DNA of 64,000 bases from Symbiodinium natans (taxonomy: Eukaryota > Sar > Dinophyceae > Suessiales > Symbiodiniaceae). The stretch covers positions 62,501 to 126,500 of the forward strand of contig CAJNDS010002571.1 of assembly GCA_905221605.1 (NCBI GenBank), in the 5' to 3' direction. This document shows positions 1 to 11,497 of the stretch, piece by piece; the first letter of the stretch is position 1, and the number at the start of each line of letters is the position of its first letter. Under the pieces are notes generated by a model. It was not told where the DNA came from. It worked only from the letters and a program-made list of their open reading frames with translations, and did no database searches. The position numbers were made by a program, and so were the translations under genes.

Positions 1-12
1 GATCAAGAAGCA

Positions 13-3000
13 ATGCCTTCTCCCAAGCGATGGCTCCAGCCTTCCTCGGATGGTGGACAGAATGGTGGAGCTGGAAATGGTGCAGCTGAGTCTCTGGGTG
101 AAAGGGCGGTGCTGGAAGAGGTGATGCCTGGCGCTGAAGAACATCTGGAAGAAGCCTTGGTTGCAGAAGACTCCAATGTGGGTATGAATCCCAATGTGGA
201 TATGGTTAGCAATGCTGAAGCTGAAGGACGTGCTGTTTCTGTATCGCCAAAGCCTGGTGAAAAAAGGAGCTGGGACGCGACTGGTGGTATAGACCGTGAA
301 ATGGAGGTGACTGTTTTACGCGTGTTGCACAAACATGGGTATCAGCCGTCTACTTCGACTTCGGGCCGAATGGTAGACCAAGGGTCTCAGACCAATCTGA
401 GTGGAGAGGTGCTGCAAGCTGCCAGGAGGCCTCTGAACAAGATTAAAGGGGATCCCTCGGCGAGTTCCCTGGGTGGTGGAAGCGGTTACGAACAGAAGGG
501 TGCGGACAGTTTTGAAGCTGCGCCAACTGCTGAATACGCCATGGGGGAGGAGGAGATCTTACAGATGGAGGCTGAAAGGTTGCGCCAGTTGTCAGAAGAA
601 GAGGATGAGATGCATCAAGTCTCTGAAAGGGATGGTTTTCGGAAAGATGAGCATCTGATCAAAGCGTGCGATGGGACAACGTGGGAATGGCACTTCCACG
701 AAGATGGGAGACAATATTACTACTGCCTGGATACGCAGGAAAGCAAGTGGACGCTGCCGGATGTAGGTGAAAAGGTGAAAAGCGACAACGTGGTTGGGTC
801 TCCTTCGGTCCTTCATCGACTACACCGACACCTGAGTCTACGAAGGCATTCCAGGGTAGTGTAAATAGTGTAGGTGAAAAAGATTTTTCCTCTACTATCA
901 GGGATAGCGGTCCTAGGGCTGGTGGTGACACCCCGACCTCGGGTTCTCCTGATGAAGAGGGGATTTCTGGAAACCGAGCAGACATCGCTGAAGCTCAACA
1001 TCTGGATCGGGAAGAGATGGAGGCGCTTTCTGAGGGTGTGGCAGCGGTGGAATCGGTGGGTCCAGAAGACAAAATGCCCAATGTGGAGATCGGAACTGTG
1101 TCGGCTGCAGAAGAGCGAGTGGTGGATGTGGTACCTGTCGTTCAGGAAGATGGTCCTGGAGATTTGGATGACGGAGGGAAAAAATCGTGCGTTACGCCTG
1201 AGGAGGTCTCTTCGGTTGGTGCCAATGATTCTGCCATTCAAGGGAAAAAGGAAACTTCTGAAACTGTTGGAGACACGGTTGATCGGGAAGATGAGGAATG
1301 AAGCGCGGGTCAACGTGCCAGATAGTGCCTGGAGTGCAGAAAAAGCACGGGTTGAGGCGCATATGGTATCACGTTCCGCGGATGACTGCAACAATGGGGC
1401 GCAGGTCTCCGTAGCAGCTGACGATGGAGGTTCACAGGTGGACGCGCTGGTGCAGCCTGAAGTTAGCAGCGAGGAACGAAATGGCGAAGGCTACACCGGA
1501 GCCAATGCGGCAGCTGTGGTCAACGACAGTGGTGATTCTCTTTTGGAAACCATGGAGCCAAAGGAGCCTGCGGTGGAAGACAATGTGCCTACCGCGGATG
1601 ACCAATCCAATAGCCCTGTAGTGGAAGAAAATTTGCCTGCTGCAGAAGGTTTGAAAAAGGACTCCAATGGTGGGTCCACTCCCAGGAAGGGAGAAGTGTT
1701 GCCATCTGAAAGCTCGCCGGAAGTCGACACCGAGCGAACTGCAGCAGATGAGGCAAGGCCATTGGCTGGAAAAAAGGAAGGTCCTGAGCCCCTGGAGCAC
1801 AAGATGGATGATCTTGTGGGACTCGTGCAGGAGCAGGACGAGCAGTGTGACCCAAAGGTGGAAACAAAGGATGTGCCAGGAGCCGATGATACAGAGATGG
1901 TTTCTGAAGAGCATACAAAGAAAGTGCCCCGAGCGGGAGCCTTGGAATCACCTGGGGAACATTGCTATCAAGAGGGAGATGAGATCAGTGGTCTAGTGCG
2001 CTGCATCAATGGGTATGGAGCCTTTTTGGACCATGGAGATATGAATGTATTGGTTCCTGCAGAAGGGAACAACGTACATCAGTTCAAATTTGGTGATACT
2101 GTCAATGGAACAGTGAAACGAGTGGAAGATGATGGTACCATAATCTTGGACACCTTTCTGGTTTTGGAAGAGGACGAGGAGGACTCCTCTTCGACGCTGC
2201 GCAAATGGAAAGACAGCGGCTGGGGTACATGGTGGACAGGCTCATGGCAGACTGGTCAATGGTACCAAGGTTCCGACGGTCAATGGGACTGGAAGTCGGA
2301 AGAACGGCAGTCTCGCGAGTGGTTTGCCGATTCAAAAACATCCTCTAAGGAACAAGAGGAAGCTGAGCAGAAGCAGCTCTATGGAGAAAAGATCTATCGA
2401 AATCTCCTGGAAGATGAAACAATAGATAAGGACTATGTGGGCAAAATCACTGGGATGTTGCTGAGTCGTCCAATGGACGAGATTATGGAGTGTGTCGCAG
2501 ATCATACATTCCTGAACGTTGAGGCTCGGCGTGCATACAGCATCTCGCAAGGTGATGGTTGGAAGCCCGATGGGACAGAATGTGCAGGTTTGAAAAAAAC
2601 AATCACCTTTTCCCGGAAGCAGTACCACAACGCGCTCTACGAACTGGCACGCAAGAAAAGGAGATTTAGTGGACCAGTCGTGGGTGAAACGGTGGCAATG
2701 TTGCTGAGCCAAGGGAAAGATGAGCTTTGGAACGAGCTGTGGTTGGATACCAAGCGATTTCTGCAGGAGCTTGATGGTGCAATCGAAGTGATGAGTAAGA
2801 GGGAAAACAGGCCAATGGAAGCCTATATGGATCCTGATCAGTACAAAAAGGCTCACATGACTCCAAAGACTGTGTCACCTGGATACAGCAAGCTGTGCAG
2901 GTTCTTCAATCAAGGGAGGTGTCGCAATGGAGATGGGTGTTCCTATGAACATCGTCGTTATGGTGAAGGGTGGCCTGAAGGAGAGCCAACTGAGCCAAGG

Positions 3001-3327
3001 AACAGCCAAAAAACTGGTGACGAGGATGGGGACATCGGTGGCCCTCCAACTGATGAAGGTGCAGTGGATGAGGTGCAGCAGGAGCGGGAGGATTCAGCCT
3101 TCCGTGCCCAGTACAACTATGGCAAAGGGACATCAAAAGGTGAGCCTACGTTGGGTGAAACGAGGAAACGGCTGTGTCTGTATTACAATCAAGGTGGTTG
3201 TAAATATGGGACTACATGCAGGTATCTTCACAACGATGACATAGCATTGGAAGGGACTTGGGAGCCTGGCAAATCTTGGGACAATGCTTCCAGAAAGGCA
3301 CTAAGGGACGCAGGGTTCCACCATTAA
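13..3327 (+). CDS. WW / S1 / CCCH zinc-finger protein, reading frame broken twice
   Basis: Probable RNA-binding protein of unknown role. The reading frame is open from base 1, so the true start may lie outside the window; ATG at 13 is the first seen. Domains in order: acidic low-complexity N-terminus; WW domain at 682-756 (first W at 682, YYYC core, W at 748, P three residues later); long acidic linker; S1-type OB fold at about 1966-2160 (EGDEISGLVRCINGYGAFLD, then GDTVNGTVKRVEDDG); tryptophan/glycine-rich stretch at 2206-2295; two C-x7-C-x5-C-x3-H zinc fingers at 2896-2952 and 3175-3231. The frame shifts by one base near 795-815 and back near 1290. Between these only the third frame looks coding; the first frame there is out of register. 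TAA at 3325. A gag-like protein of a retroelement is possible, but no pol follows. The domain calls are firm; the function is inference. Confidence 0.75.
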
Positions 3328-3376
3328 AGGACATTGCCGGAAGGGGTTAAATTCCTGCAGATTTTCCCACGACGAG

Positions 3377-6300
3377 ATGTCAGATGAGCGGCTGGCGCAC
3401 CTGAAACACGTGGTACAGGTGGCCAATCAGGTCCGGTTTGAAAAAGAGAGAGGATGGGAGATTTCGGACAGGAGCACTTTTCAGCCACCTGCGAGTGGGG
3501 GAGCTGAATCTTCATCATCCTCAGCACCAAAAGCGCTGCAAATGACCAATGTGTCACAAAAAGAAGGTGAAAAGGGTATCCTGGATGAAGCAGAAGATGA
3601 TGAACAAAAGAATTCGGTGGCTGAGTCCACTGGTACTCGGCTTCAAAATCCAGAGGAGCCAATTGAAAATTGGATGGCTCGCAACGAACACCTTTGGGTG
3701 TATACCCCTCATGTAAGTGAGGTGATGATTACACTTGGTGTGACCAACGTGTCCGACTTGCAAGAGTTCATCTTTGTGGAAGATTTGGTTGACAAAGGGA
3801 TCAACAAAGTGACAGCATGTAAAATCTTGCAATTGGTGGGTGGTGTCCGATATCGTCCGGGGGGACCGGAAAAAGCAGTTCCTTCCGATGCATCTGTACG
3901 GGTACAACAATCTTCTGGGAGCAAGGAAGCTGGAAGAGAGGCGGTGCGAACCCTCACTCAGATGCGTGAAGCTGAAGGCTCCGGTGCAAAAACAATGCCG
4001 AGAGGCTCCTATCGGGAGCTTTTTGATAAGGTCAGGTACCGTGACGCTTGGACGCTTGCGCAGAGGTCTCCGCTGTGCGTACAGAAGCTGCAGTTGGTGG
4101 GAGTTGGAATGCCGCCGGTGAACCCACCAACAAAAAAGTATCGGTCAAGATCAAACCCTGTAAAAAGGGGAAGGCCCTTGCTGGATAAAAAACAGGTGCG
4201 ACAGGTGCCACGCTCTCGTTCACAACGACGAGTGCAACCGGCGGAAGTGGTGGAAAAACCAAAACCACTGGAACTGAAGCCTCGTGGTGGGTTGTCGTAT
4301 CGGTTCAGCAGAGCGTGGGCAGATGTGGTGGATGATGATGATCAGGCGGAGGCTTTGGTCTCTTATGCCGCTTCCTCAAGCGACCAATGCTGTGCAACGC
4401 ATGAGGGAAATCTTTTTGCAAGAAAGGGATTCACAGAGAACTGCGATTCGTGGCAATGTTCCGATGGGTGGTTCTTCCGGCCCCAATGACGGGCAGAAAA
4501 AATCGGTTCACCTTGGCGAAGGGCGCGACAAAGCGTCGCGGGGGGAGACCCGCCAAGAAGTGACTTCTCAAGTTTTTTCGCTACCACAACCTTCTCGTCG
4601 AACTGAACAGTCTCAAAAAAGAGCAAGGGATGGCTCAGTTATATTGGTTCGCTGGCGGTGGGCTCCACGGATGAGGTTTTACCTGGGCAAGGTGTTGCTG
4701 GACAGGTGAATGTATCTGAAAGCGCTCAAGTTCTTCCTGGGCAAGAAGTGGCTGGACAGGAGACGGCGCTGGAAGGAGCAGTGCAAATTCCTGGCGAGGA
4801 GACTGACCAAAACGAAGGAGAAGGTGGGAGCAATGAACTCCGTGGTGATGGTGCGAAGACATTGGATGTTCGTCCGGTGAAGAATGTTCCTCAGCAATTG
4901 CTGGTTAAAGGTCTTCTGAATCGGATTTATTGGAAGGTTGCTGTCGGCAAGTTGCCTGTGGGGCACAAGGACTATCAGAAGGGGTCCAATAAAATGGATC
5001 GAAATTTGGTTATTAGCATGTCATCTGAAGGTGCAAGCGAACAGGATTTGAACCTGGCACTGGAAGATGATGCTGATCAGAGAATGGATGATGGTGCATT
5101 GGTGGTCATGGCATATGACCCTGGTACACTGATTCAGTCGGCAACAACTGTTTGGGTTATGCGTCGTGGGTTGGCAGATCGTGCTATCTGGCCGGCAATA
5201 GCGACTGCAGCACAGAGAATATGTGCTGAAATGGTTCAAGTGGATGAACTGAATGCCCAGTTGAACACTGGGAGACTCCTTTTTGAAAGGAGAGATCAAG
5301 GACACTACGGAGATTTGCATCATTCGTTCCATGAAGATCCGTGCTTGCCGGTGGTGGGAAATTGTCCTCTTTCGGTGATGGGTGCACTGCTTTCTCCTGG
5401 CCTGGAAAAGGAATTCAGAAATACTGAAAAGTTTGGAACTGCTATGGAGGCAATAGCCTATGATTGGAGTCGCAGTCCAGGCATGGAAGTTCATGTGGAA
5501 CTTATGGCAAGGGTAGCCAATCTGGTTGCTCCATTCCTTAGACTAGGAGGCCAAGGGACAGTGGTGAATTCCGAATTTCTCTGGCAGCACGGGAGGGACC
5601 AAATGATGGAGTTCCTTCAGGCGGCGACCTGCGCTGATCAATTGGAGGTTCTCTGGAGAAGAATGGACGACGATGCTGATGAGGAAGTGGATCCTACAGG
5701 GATGGTGCTGGAGATCCCCGAACAACAAGATGCGGTACTTGATCAAGGGAACAATGAATCCCTTATTCCCATTGAAGATGCTGGAGGTGAGACAATTGGT
5801 GACACTGGAAGGGATGGCAAAGCGCCAGAAGTTTCTCCGGAAGAGGAGACATCCAGTGGGTCGTCAAGACTGGCGGGCACAAGGATTTTCTTGTGGTCAG
5901 TGTACTCTCGCGTTGCTTCCAATTTCTCTACGCAGGACCGCACTACTGGTAAGATCTTTGACAGCACAAAGGGGTATCCTGGTGAAGGACCAAACAATGG
6001 TGACAATCCTTCCTCTAAGAGGAACTTACCCTGGATCTCTGAAGACTACCTCGACGAAGTGGTGTCAAAAAAGATGGAAAGGTCTTCAGATATGGATGGG
6101 TTGGATGGGTTTGTTCCGGGAAGTGAGGGACCGTTGGAAAAGGTAGAGGTGGAGAATGTTACTGCCTCTAAAATTCTTATGGCTCTTTGGAAAAAGGGAT
6201 ATAGAGCTGGGTATAGGAGGTTGTGTCGTTTGAACGTATCTGGATGCAAGGTTGGAGCAATGAAACATCCAATCAAAAGGGTGCAGAAGATCGGCACTAG

Positions 6301-7785
6301 AAAGGCCTTCATGAAGATGTTCAATGTTTTTGGATCGTCTCAGCATGGCTCAGGATCTGGCGGAAAACCAATCATGAAGGTGGTAGGACCAAGGCCAGGT
6401 TTTCCAGCTGTACTCCAAGCATCAAGTACTGATAGCACCTTGGGTGAAGGGAGCAGTTCTCAGGCACATGGCAATGTTCATGTAGAGCAGAATCGCCCTA
6501 TGGACCGGTACGAGGCGGAGCGCTTGGAGAAGAGGAAGAAAGGCTTCTGCTATTGGTTCAGTAAGGGAAAAGATCGCTGCAAATTTGGTGAAGACTGCAA
6601 ATTCATCCATTCAGAAGATGATGTGGTGCTGCATTCGTATTGGTGCAAATACTATGTGGCGGGGAGACCCTGCTTCGCTGGAAAGAAGTGTGCGTTCTCG
6701 CATGATGCAACTGGTGTGAGGTGCATCCAGTTTGCTCAGTCTGGGAAGTGTCGTTATGGTGACAGGTGTGTCTTTGAGCATGGTGATCCGCTGGATGAAC
6801 AGAGGCCAAGGTCTCCAAGGACGCCCCCAAGGGATGGTCCAAGGAGAAGTTCTGGTGCAAAACGTGGGGAAAAGGAGATCTCTCCTGAACAGTTCGATGA
6901 TGGTGAGGAGGATTTCATGGCTTATGACGATGATACCAAAATGGCGGAACTGTTGATGGAGGCGATTTCATGTCTGTCCAATGGCAAAACAGATTTGGCT
7001 CGAGCAGAGGCGGACCCACTGTTCAAACTCCTGAAGTTCAATGGAGATACTGACCAGATGGATAGAGAATGGGTTTCGTGGACCACTGGTATGCTGTCCG
7101 TGCTGGAACTTCACGAAGTAGTGAAGTCGTATGAGGTTTCGCTCGCGGAGGTGGAAGAATGGGTCAATGACCTGAGGATATGGTTCGAGCGAGCCAACGT
7201 GGGAGAAGAAAAAGATCCCAAAAGGGGCAAAAAGAGGTCCCTAGAAAGGGAGTCCAGCAAGGATATTCCTGCCGAAAAGGAGGTGGTTGAGACTTCGGAG
7301 ACGGAGGTTGCCGTTGAGGAGGAGGTAAAAAAGGTTAAAAGAAGAGGAAAACTGCAGCTATCGAAGATCCTTACACTCTCCTGGTTCCAAAGCCGAAGAA
7401 GATGCCGGCGACCATTGAGAAGGGTGGATCATCATCCAATGCGGTGGTTTCTGCAGGGGAAAAAGCCTCGAAAATGCGCACAAAGTCAAACGTCGGTGGA
7501 AAGACGAAGAAGAAGGAGAAAAGTCAGAGCCCCAAAAAGGAAGAAGTGGTGGTGGTGAAAGGTCCTGAGGAAAAGGATCGTCCCTCTGATGTGGATGCGC
7601 AAGCGTCTACCGCTGTGAGTGCAGAGCTGGGTCAATCTTGCCAAGCGATTGAGGACGCAAAGAGAGAAGGATTGGTATCCTCAATTCAAAGGTGCGTGCA
7701 GGATCCTGTTCTTACAGTTTCGGACCTAGAGTATATTCTGCTGCAACTTCACCTCAGTATTGCAAACCATCGGAAAAAGAAGTGA
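3377..7785 (+). CDS. Large CCCH zinc-finger protein with SAM-like segment, frame broken three times
   Basis: Unrecognised large protein, probably RNA-binding. ATG at 3377 lies 49 nt after the previous stop, shortly after a pyrimidine-rich CTGCAG that could serve as a trans-splice acceptor. A SAM-like helical segment lies at about 3690-3836 (TLGVTNVSDLQEF, KGINKVTACKILQLVGG). A basic Arg/Ser-rich stretch follows at about 4130-4250. After an uncharacterised globular region at 4870-5680 there are three CCCH fingers: 6548-6610 (C-x9-C-x5-C-x3-H), 6644-6703 and 6722-6781 (both C-x8-C-x5-C-x3-H). An RS/PR-rich tail at about 6806-6865 and a Lys-rich C-terminus end at TGA 7783. The frame changes near 4370 (+1), near 4640 (-1) and near 7341 (-1, at an A run). 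Each break joins two stretches of good coding character, so this is read as one interrupted gene. Sequencing error or pseudogene decay would both explain the breaks. Confidence 0.7.
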
Positions 7786-8231
7786 CTGGATGGTATGGAT
7801 GAAGGGATGGTTTTTCTCTTTCTGGAGACAGGTGCGCTGGATCGGCCAATGCGCTGAAAATGTGGTGGTTACTATTAAGGGTATGGAAATCCCTGATAGT
7901 AGAAGTCAGTAGTTTTTCGCGTAGCGAAGACCACGGTTTGTGGTGAAGAAGGCCGAAGAGTCTTCAATGATAAGAGGATCATGGTGGAAAAAAGATTCTC
8001 TGTGGTTAGTGGGTTTAGCCAATGTGCTATAATTTCGTCCTGGATGACGTAAAACCATATTGTGCATTTCAAGCAGCTGGCTGCTGCCCTAATGGCAGTT
8101 TTTGGCCAAAGATCTGCACCTCCAATGTGTCCTAGGAAATCCTAGGACAGGGGGAGTGCGGAGCTGCAGCTGGTATTGTAGAAAAGAGTTAGTGTTGGGA
8201 GTTGGAAGGGTCAACGTACCCGGAAATCTTG
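7786..8231. other. Intergenic region after the CCCH genes
   Basis: No gene recognised. It holds a small TTCGC/GCGAA hairpin near 7915 and no telomeric repeats. This is probably the 3' flank of the upstream gene and the 5' flank of the coding stretch at 8243. Confidence 0.4.
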
Positions 8232-8242
8232 TTTGGCTCAAG
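8232..8242 (+). promoter_or_regulatory. Relict spliced-leader match immediately before an ATG
   Basis: The 11 bases TTTGGCTCAAG match the 3' end of the dinoflagellate spliced leader exactly; the upstream part (CCGGAAATCTTG) does not match. ATG GCC follows at once. Genomic relics of the leader in front of genes are known in dinoflagellates and are taken as signs of mRNA recycling into the genome. By a simple estimate such an 11-mer is expected about 0.03 times in both strands of a window this size. Its position right before an ATG adds weight, but the truncation keeps this tentative. Confidence 0.4.
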
Positions 8243-8619
8243 ATGGCCAGAAGTACTAAGGCCACAAGCTCAAAAAAGGTAGAGCCCGCGTGGTTGGGGT
8301 TGGGGTTGGTTCCTAGGTGCTTAGGCATAGGCCCCCTTTACTCCCTTCCCTGGTTCTCCTGGTCCGTGTTCTGTGTTTGTTGTGCTGGTCGATCTGGGGA
8401 ATATAAGTTCTGGGCGGTCTTCGGGGTTGATCCCTTTCCCCCTTTGGTTGCCCCCCGTACCCTAAACCCTAAACCCTAAACCCTAAACCCTAAACCCTAA
8501 ACCCTAAACCCTAAACCCTAAACCCTAAACCCTTTCCACGTGCAAGATCTGCCTTCACGGCTACAGCTTGGGTCGAGGCTTCATCCGTTCCGTGGCCAGC
8601 ACCAGCAGGGGCGACTCAG
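8243..8619 (+). CDS. Possible two-exon 5' end of an unrecognised gene
   Basis: Exon 1 at 8243-8278 reads MARSTKATSSKK and ends AAG before GT. A second coding-like stretch at 8547-8619 begins after CAAG and ends CAG before GC; it encodes ICLHGYSLGRGFIRSV and a Ser/Arg-rich tail. The intron between them contains the first telomeric array. The product is not recognised. A GC-start intron and phase would let it join a coding-like stretch near 9590 (SLNAREEQRK), but this is inference. Confidence 0.35.
8460..8533 (-). repeat. (CCCTAAA)n telomeric array
   Basis: About ten near-perfect CCCTAAA units. It faces the TTTAGGG array at 8681, so the 147 bp between them have the geometry of a fragment capped by telomeres at both ends. 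Confidence 0.95.
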
Positions 8620-8680
8620 GCTCTCTTGCTTTGAGTAAGCATACGATTTGGGATCTTCCCCCTTTATGACAGTCCCTAAT

Positions 8681-8772
8681 TTTAGGGTTTAGGGTTTAGG
8701 GTTTAGGGTTTAGGGTTTAGGGTTTAGGGTTTAGGGTTTAGGGTTTAGGGTTTAGGGTTTAGGGTTAGGGTT
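8681..8772 (+). repeat. (TTTAGGG)n telomeric array
   Basis: About thirteen TTTAGGG units with one short TTAGGG unit near the end. Confidence 0.95.
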
Positions 8773-8919
8773 ACTAATACTTTTGTGCTTTGTGGGGTCT
8801 GCTTGCTCTGGGTTTTGTGGGATTTTGCATACTGCTGCCTGGAAAGTGAGGGCCTGGGCTGACATGGGCTGACGAGCGCGTTTCGGGGCGTGAATGATTG
8901 AAAGCACGGGCTCCATAGA

Positions 8920-9054
8920 CCCTAAACCCTAAACCCTAAACCCTAAACCCTAAACCCTAAACCCGAAACCCGAAACCCGAAACCCGAAACCCGAAACCCT
9001 AAACCCTAAACCCTAAACCCTAAACCCTAAGCCCTAAACCCTAAACCCTAAACC
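8920..9054 (-). repeat. (CCCTAAA)n array with an internal CCCGAAA block
   Basis: CCCTAAA units enclose a homogeneous run of five CCCGAAA units at about 8962-8996. A variant repeated in a block, not scattered, implies local spread by slippage or unequal exchange after insertion. Confidence 0.95.
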
Positions 9055-9367
9055 AAAAGAAAACCACACTGCAATGCGCCTGCAGGCTCTCTCAGGACTC
9101 CAAGGCTCTGCAGCAGACGTTTAGTTGGCCCTGTACCCATGGGCCTTGCGCAACTTTTGCTTATCCCCTCCCCCCCAAAAAAAGAAAAAGAGAAGAACAA
9201 AAGAAAAAACAAAAAAACAAAAGCAAACAGCTCTCCGAACCTCAGTAAGCCCCGAAGCGGGGGAGCGCAAGGCGCCGAGAGAGGCCCCCGCGTCGCTCGC
9301 ATCTGCGGCGAAGGCCCTGCTGAGAGGGTTCTGACATTTGGCGGATGGCTGTGTCTGGGTCTAATAT
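9055..9367. other. Sequence without a clear gene
   Basis: Holds an A-rich tract at 9177-9225 and a GC-rich open stretch at about 9228-9333 that may be part of an exon. No product is recognised. Confidence 0.3.
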
Positions 9368-9463
9368 AGGGGTCGGAATAACTACCAATAACATTCCCTT
9401 ATAGTCCCTTTATACTGTTATTGCAATAACCCCCAAAACTCCATTCTAATTCTTCAGGCCCCT
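9368..9463 (+). mobile_element. 96-bp repeated element, copy 1 (family H)
   Basis: Begins AGGGGTCGGA and ends CAGGCCCCT, giving imperfect terminal inverted repeats of about 10 bp with an AT-rich middle. The complement of 34027-34122 is the same sequence with scattered changes, and both copies are exactly 96 bp. This is a short non-autonomous element of unknown class. Confidence 0.75.
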
Positions 9464-9579
9464 CTAGTAACCCAGGCCATGGTCCAAAACCTCCACCATC
9501 GTTCATGGTGCGGGCGCCTGGAGGCTCATCGCAAATGCGTAACTCGAATCTCGATTGTCTGCGTGGGGACAACCCGGAA

Positions 9580-10470
9580 GGGCGAGGCTCCCTCAACGCA
9601 CGTGAAGAACAGCGCAAGGCTGACGTCGCAGCACAGCTCAACGATTGCAAAACCGTTTTTGCACTATCTCGGTTTGTCGGTTTCGATTGCTTGGGGCTTT
9701 CGGCTGCCTTTGTTAGATTTTTCCCACCTTTACAAGCCGCCACACAACCTGCAGCCCCATGCCCTGGCCCGCAGAAAGAATGAACAAAAACACAACACGT
9801 CGGAGGTTATGGAACTTCGTGTCCTAAGATGTGCAGATCTTGGCCAATAGTGTCTGTGAAAGCTTCTCTGGCTTGAGCAAGCTCCCTTTCTTCCAACCAG
9901 CAAACCAGAAACTGCTCCTTGAGTGTTCAGCTGGTTGAGGGTCAGGCCGCACACTACAAAGTGGCACTCGATCCCCAAATCGTGGTTTTCTCCGGTAAGC
10001 ACTTTCGCCTACGGGCCGGTCTTACCTCGCGCCAAATGGCGATTGGCGCGGACATACCGAACATCAGATCGCTGCAGATATTTTGAAAGAACATGATCTG
10101 ATCAATCTGGCGCCCGGGCACGTTTGCTGACCCTGTCAACATCTTGTCGGGTTGCATGGAACAAGTCGGACAAAGTTCGGAAATTCATGTGGAAGAGTCG
10201 ACATGCCAGATGCCAAAGCCTGACTTCCGTAAAGAACATGTGCGTCTAATCAAAAGAGGCAGTTTCGCTGCGCAGCCCGTCATTGCAAAGCGAACGGGCC
10301 CAAATCTCCGTCGCCAGTTTAGAGACATACTTGGCAAGGTCAAGCTGACGGGCCCTGACAGGTGGGACGGCAAACCTTTTTTTTTGAGAAGAAACACACC
10401 TACAGCAATCTTGTGCTTCCGGGGCATTCCGCCTTGGAAGGCTCCTAGGGTCCGAGCACGATCGGTCTAA
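9580..10470 (+). CDS. Coding-like stretches, probable exons of an unrecognised gene
   Basis: Several short open stretches have good amino-acid character on the plus strand. They are about 9592-9652 (SLNAREEQRKADVAAQLNDC), 9835-9935 after GTGCAG (SVCESFSGLSKLPFFQPAN), 9925-9992 ending before GTAAGC (EGQAAHYKVALDPQIVVFSG), and 10070-10128 after CTGCAG (DILKEHDLINLAPG). Splice joins are not resolved and some stretches also read open on the minus strand. No family is recognised. Confidence 0.3.
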
Positions 10471-10520
10471 GGCTCTCCCGAGGCGTTGGGCTCCCGATGC
10501 TCGCAACTCCCTGCCAAAGG

Positions 10521-10574
10521 GTTTAGGGTTTAGGGTTTGGGGTTTATATAGGGTTTCGGGTTTAGGGTTTAGGG
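10521..10574 (+). repeat. Degenerate (TTTAGGG)n array
   Basis: About seven units with several substitutions and a TTTATATAGGG unit. Confidence 0.85.
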
Positions 10575-10706
10575 GAACGCGAACCAAACCGGACGGTTCG
10601 GAGTGCAGCTGCCCTCGCTTCGACGTCACTTCGACCTTGCGCGCTCCTCAGCCCATCTCAGCACCAAAGCCTTGAGAACTTGAAAACGGTGCAAACGAAA
10701 CGTGAA

Positions 10707-10807
10707 CCCTAAACCCTAAACCCTAAACCCTAAACCCTAAACCCCAAACCCCAAACCCTAAACCCTGAACCCTAAACCCTAAACCCTAAACCCTAAACCC
10801 TAAACCC
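10707..10807 (-). repeat. (CCCTAAA)n telomeric array
   Basis: About fourteen units, some CCCCAAA and CCCTGAA. Short coding-like stretches lie on both sides (10609-10675 LPSLRRHFDLARSSAH; 10831-10895 after ATGCAG). Confidence 0.9.
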
Positions 10808-10937
10808 ATGAAATTTCGGAAGCCCCCCACATGCAGGCCCCGAACTCGCCACAAATCGAAGCCGCCCAGAACTCAAGAGTCCTAGGGGCGCAGGGTTCGG
10901 GGGATTCAGGATGATTGAGGGTTCGGAGGGTTCGGAG

Positions 10938-11004
10938 GGTTTAGGGTTTAGGGTTTAGGGTTTAGGGTTTAGTGTTTAGGGTTCAGGGTTTAGGGTTTAG
11001 GGTT
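10938..11004 (+). repeat. (TTTAGGG)n telomeric array
   Basis: About nine units, preceded by two GGTTCGGAG units that look like diverged copies. Confidence 0.9.
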
Positions 11005-11497
11005 CTTAGGGGAGGGCCTATGTTTCGAGTACTTGGTTTTGTTGGTGTTTATTCTTTTGAGATGGTCTGCTCTCAGCAAAGGTAGGGAAATCGGAAATAG
11101 TTGGCTTTGAAATCATACATGCTTTCCTCAAGCGACGTCGTTGGAACAAGCTGTGTGCGTACAAGCCCCAAATATAGAGGATGTGTACGACTTCCGAATG
11201 AGTTGTGGAGGACATGGCGGTTTTTGCAACAATACAAGGCATTTCTGCAGCCTCCCAGCTTCTTGTACTGTTCTCGACCTCCCCCCCCCCCCCCCCCCGG
11301 CTTAGGATCCCCCCCCCCCTTCAACCCTAAACCCCAAACCCATCCAAACCCGCCACAGACCACGGGGCGGGGGGGGGGGGGGGTGGGGGGGGAAGGGCAA
11401 CCCCTAAACCCTCAATCCTTGTAAACCCTGCGCAGCCAACCATGACGGGCAGGGCAGAGCGGAAACCTCAGACCTCCAACCCAAACAACTTTATGAA
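11005..11497. other. Non-coding stretch with C and G homopolymers
   Basis: C runs near 11281-11315, a G run near 11366-11392, and one copy of the degenerate CCATGAACCACAGGGG-like module. No gene seen. Confidence 0.4.

Noticed and set aside
874-1300. Left part of the first-frame reading through 874-1300
   Set aside because: Trp/Arg-rich and unlike its neighbours; the third frame carries the acidic linker, so the first-frame peptide is out of register.
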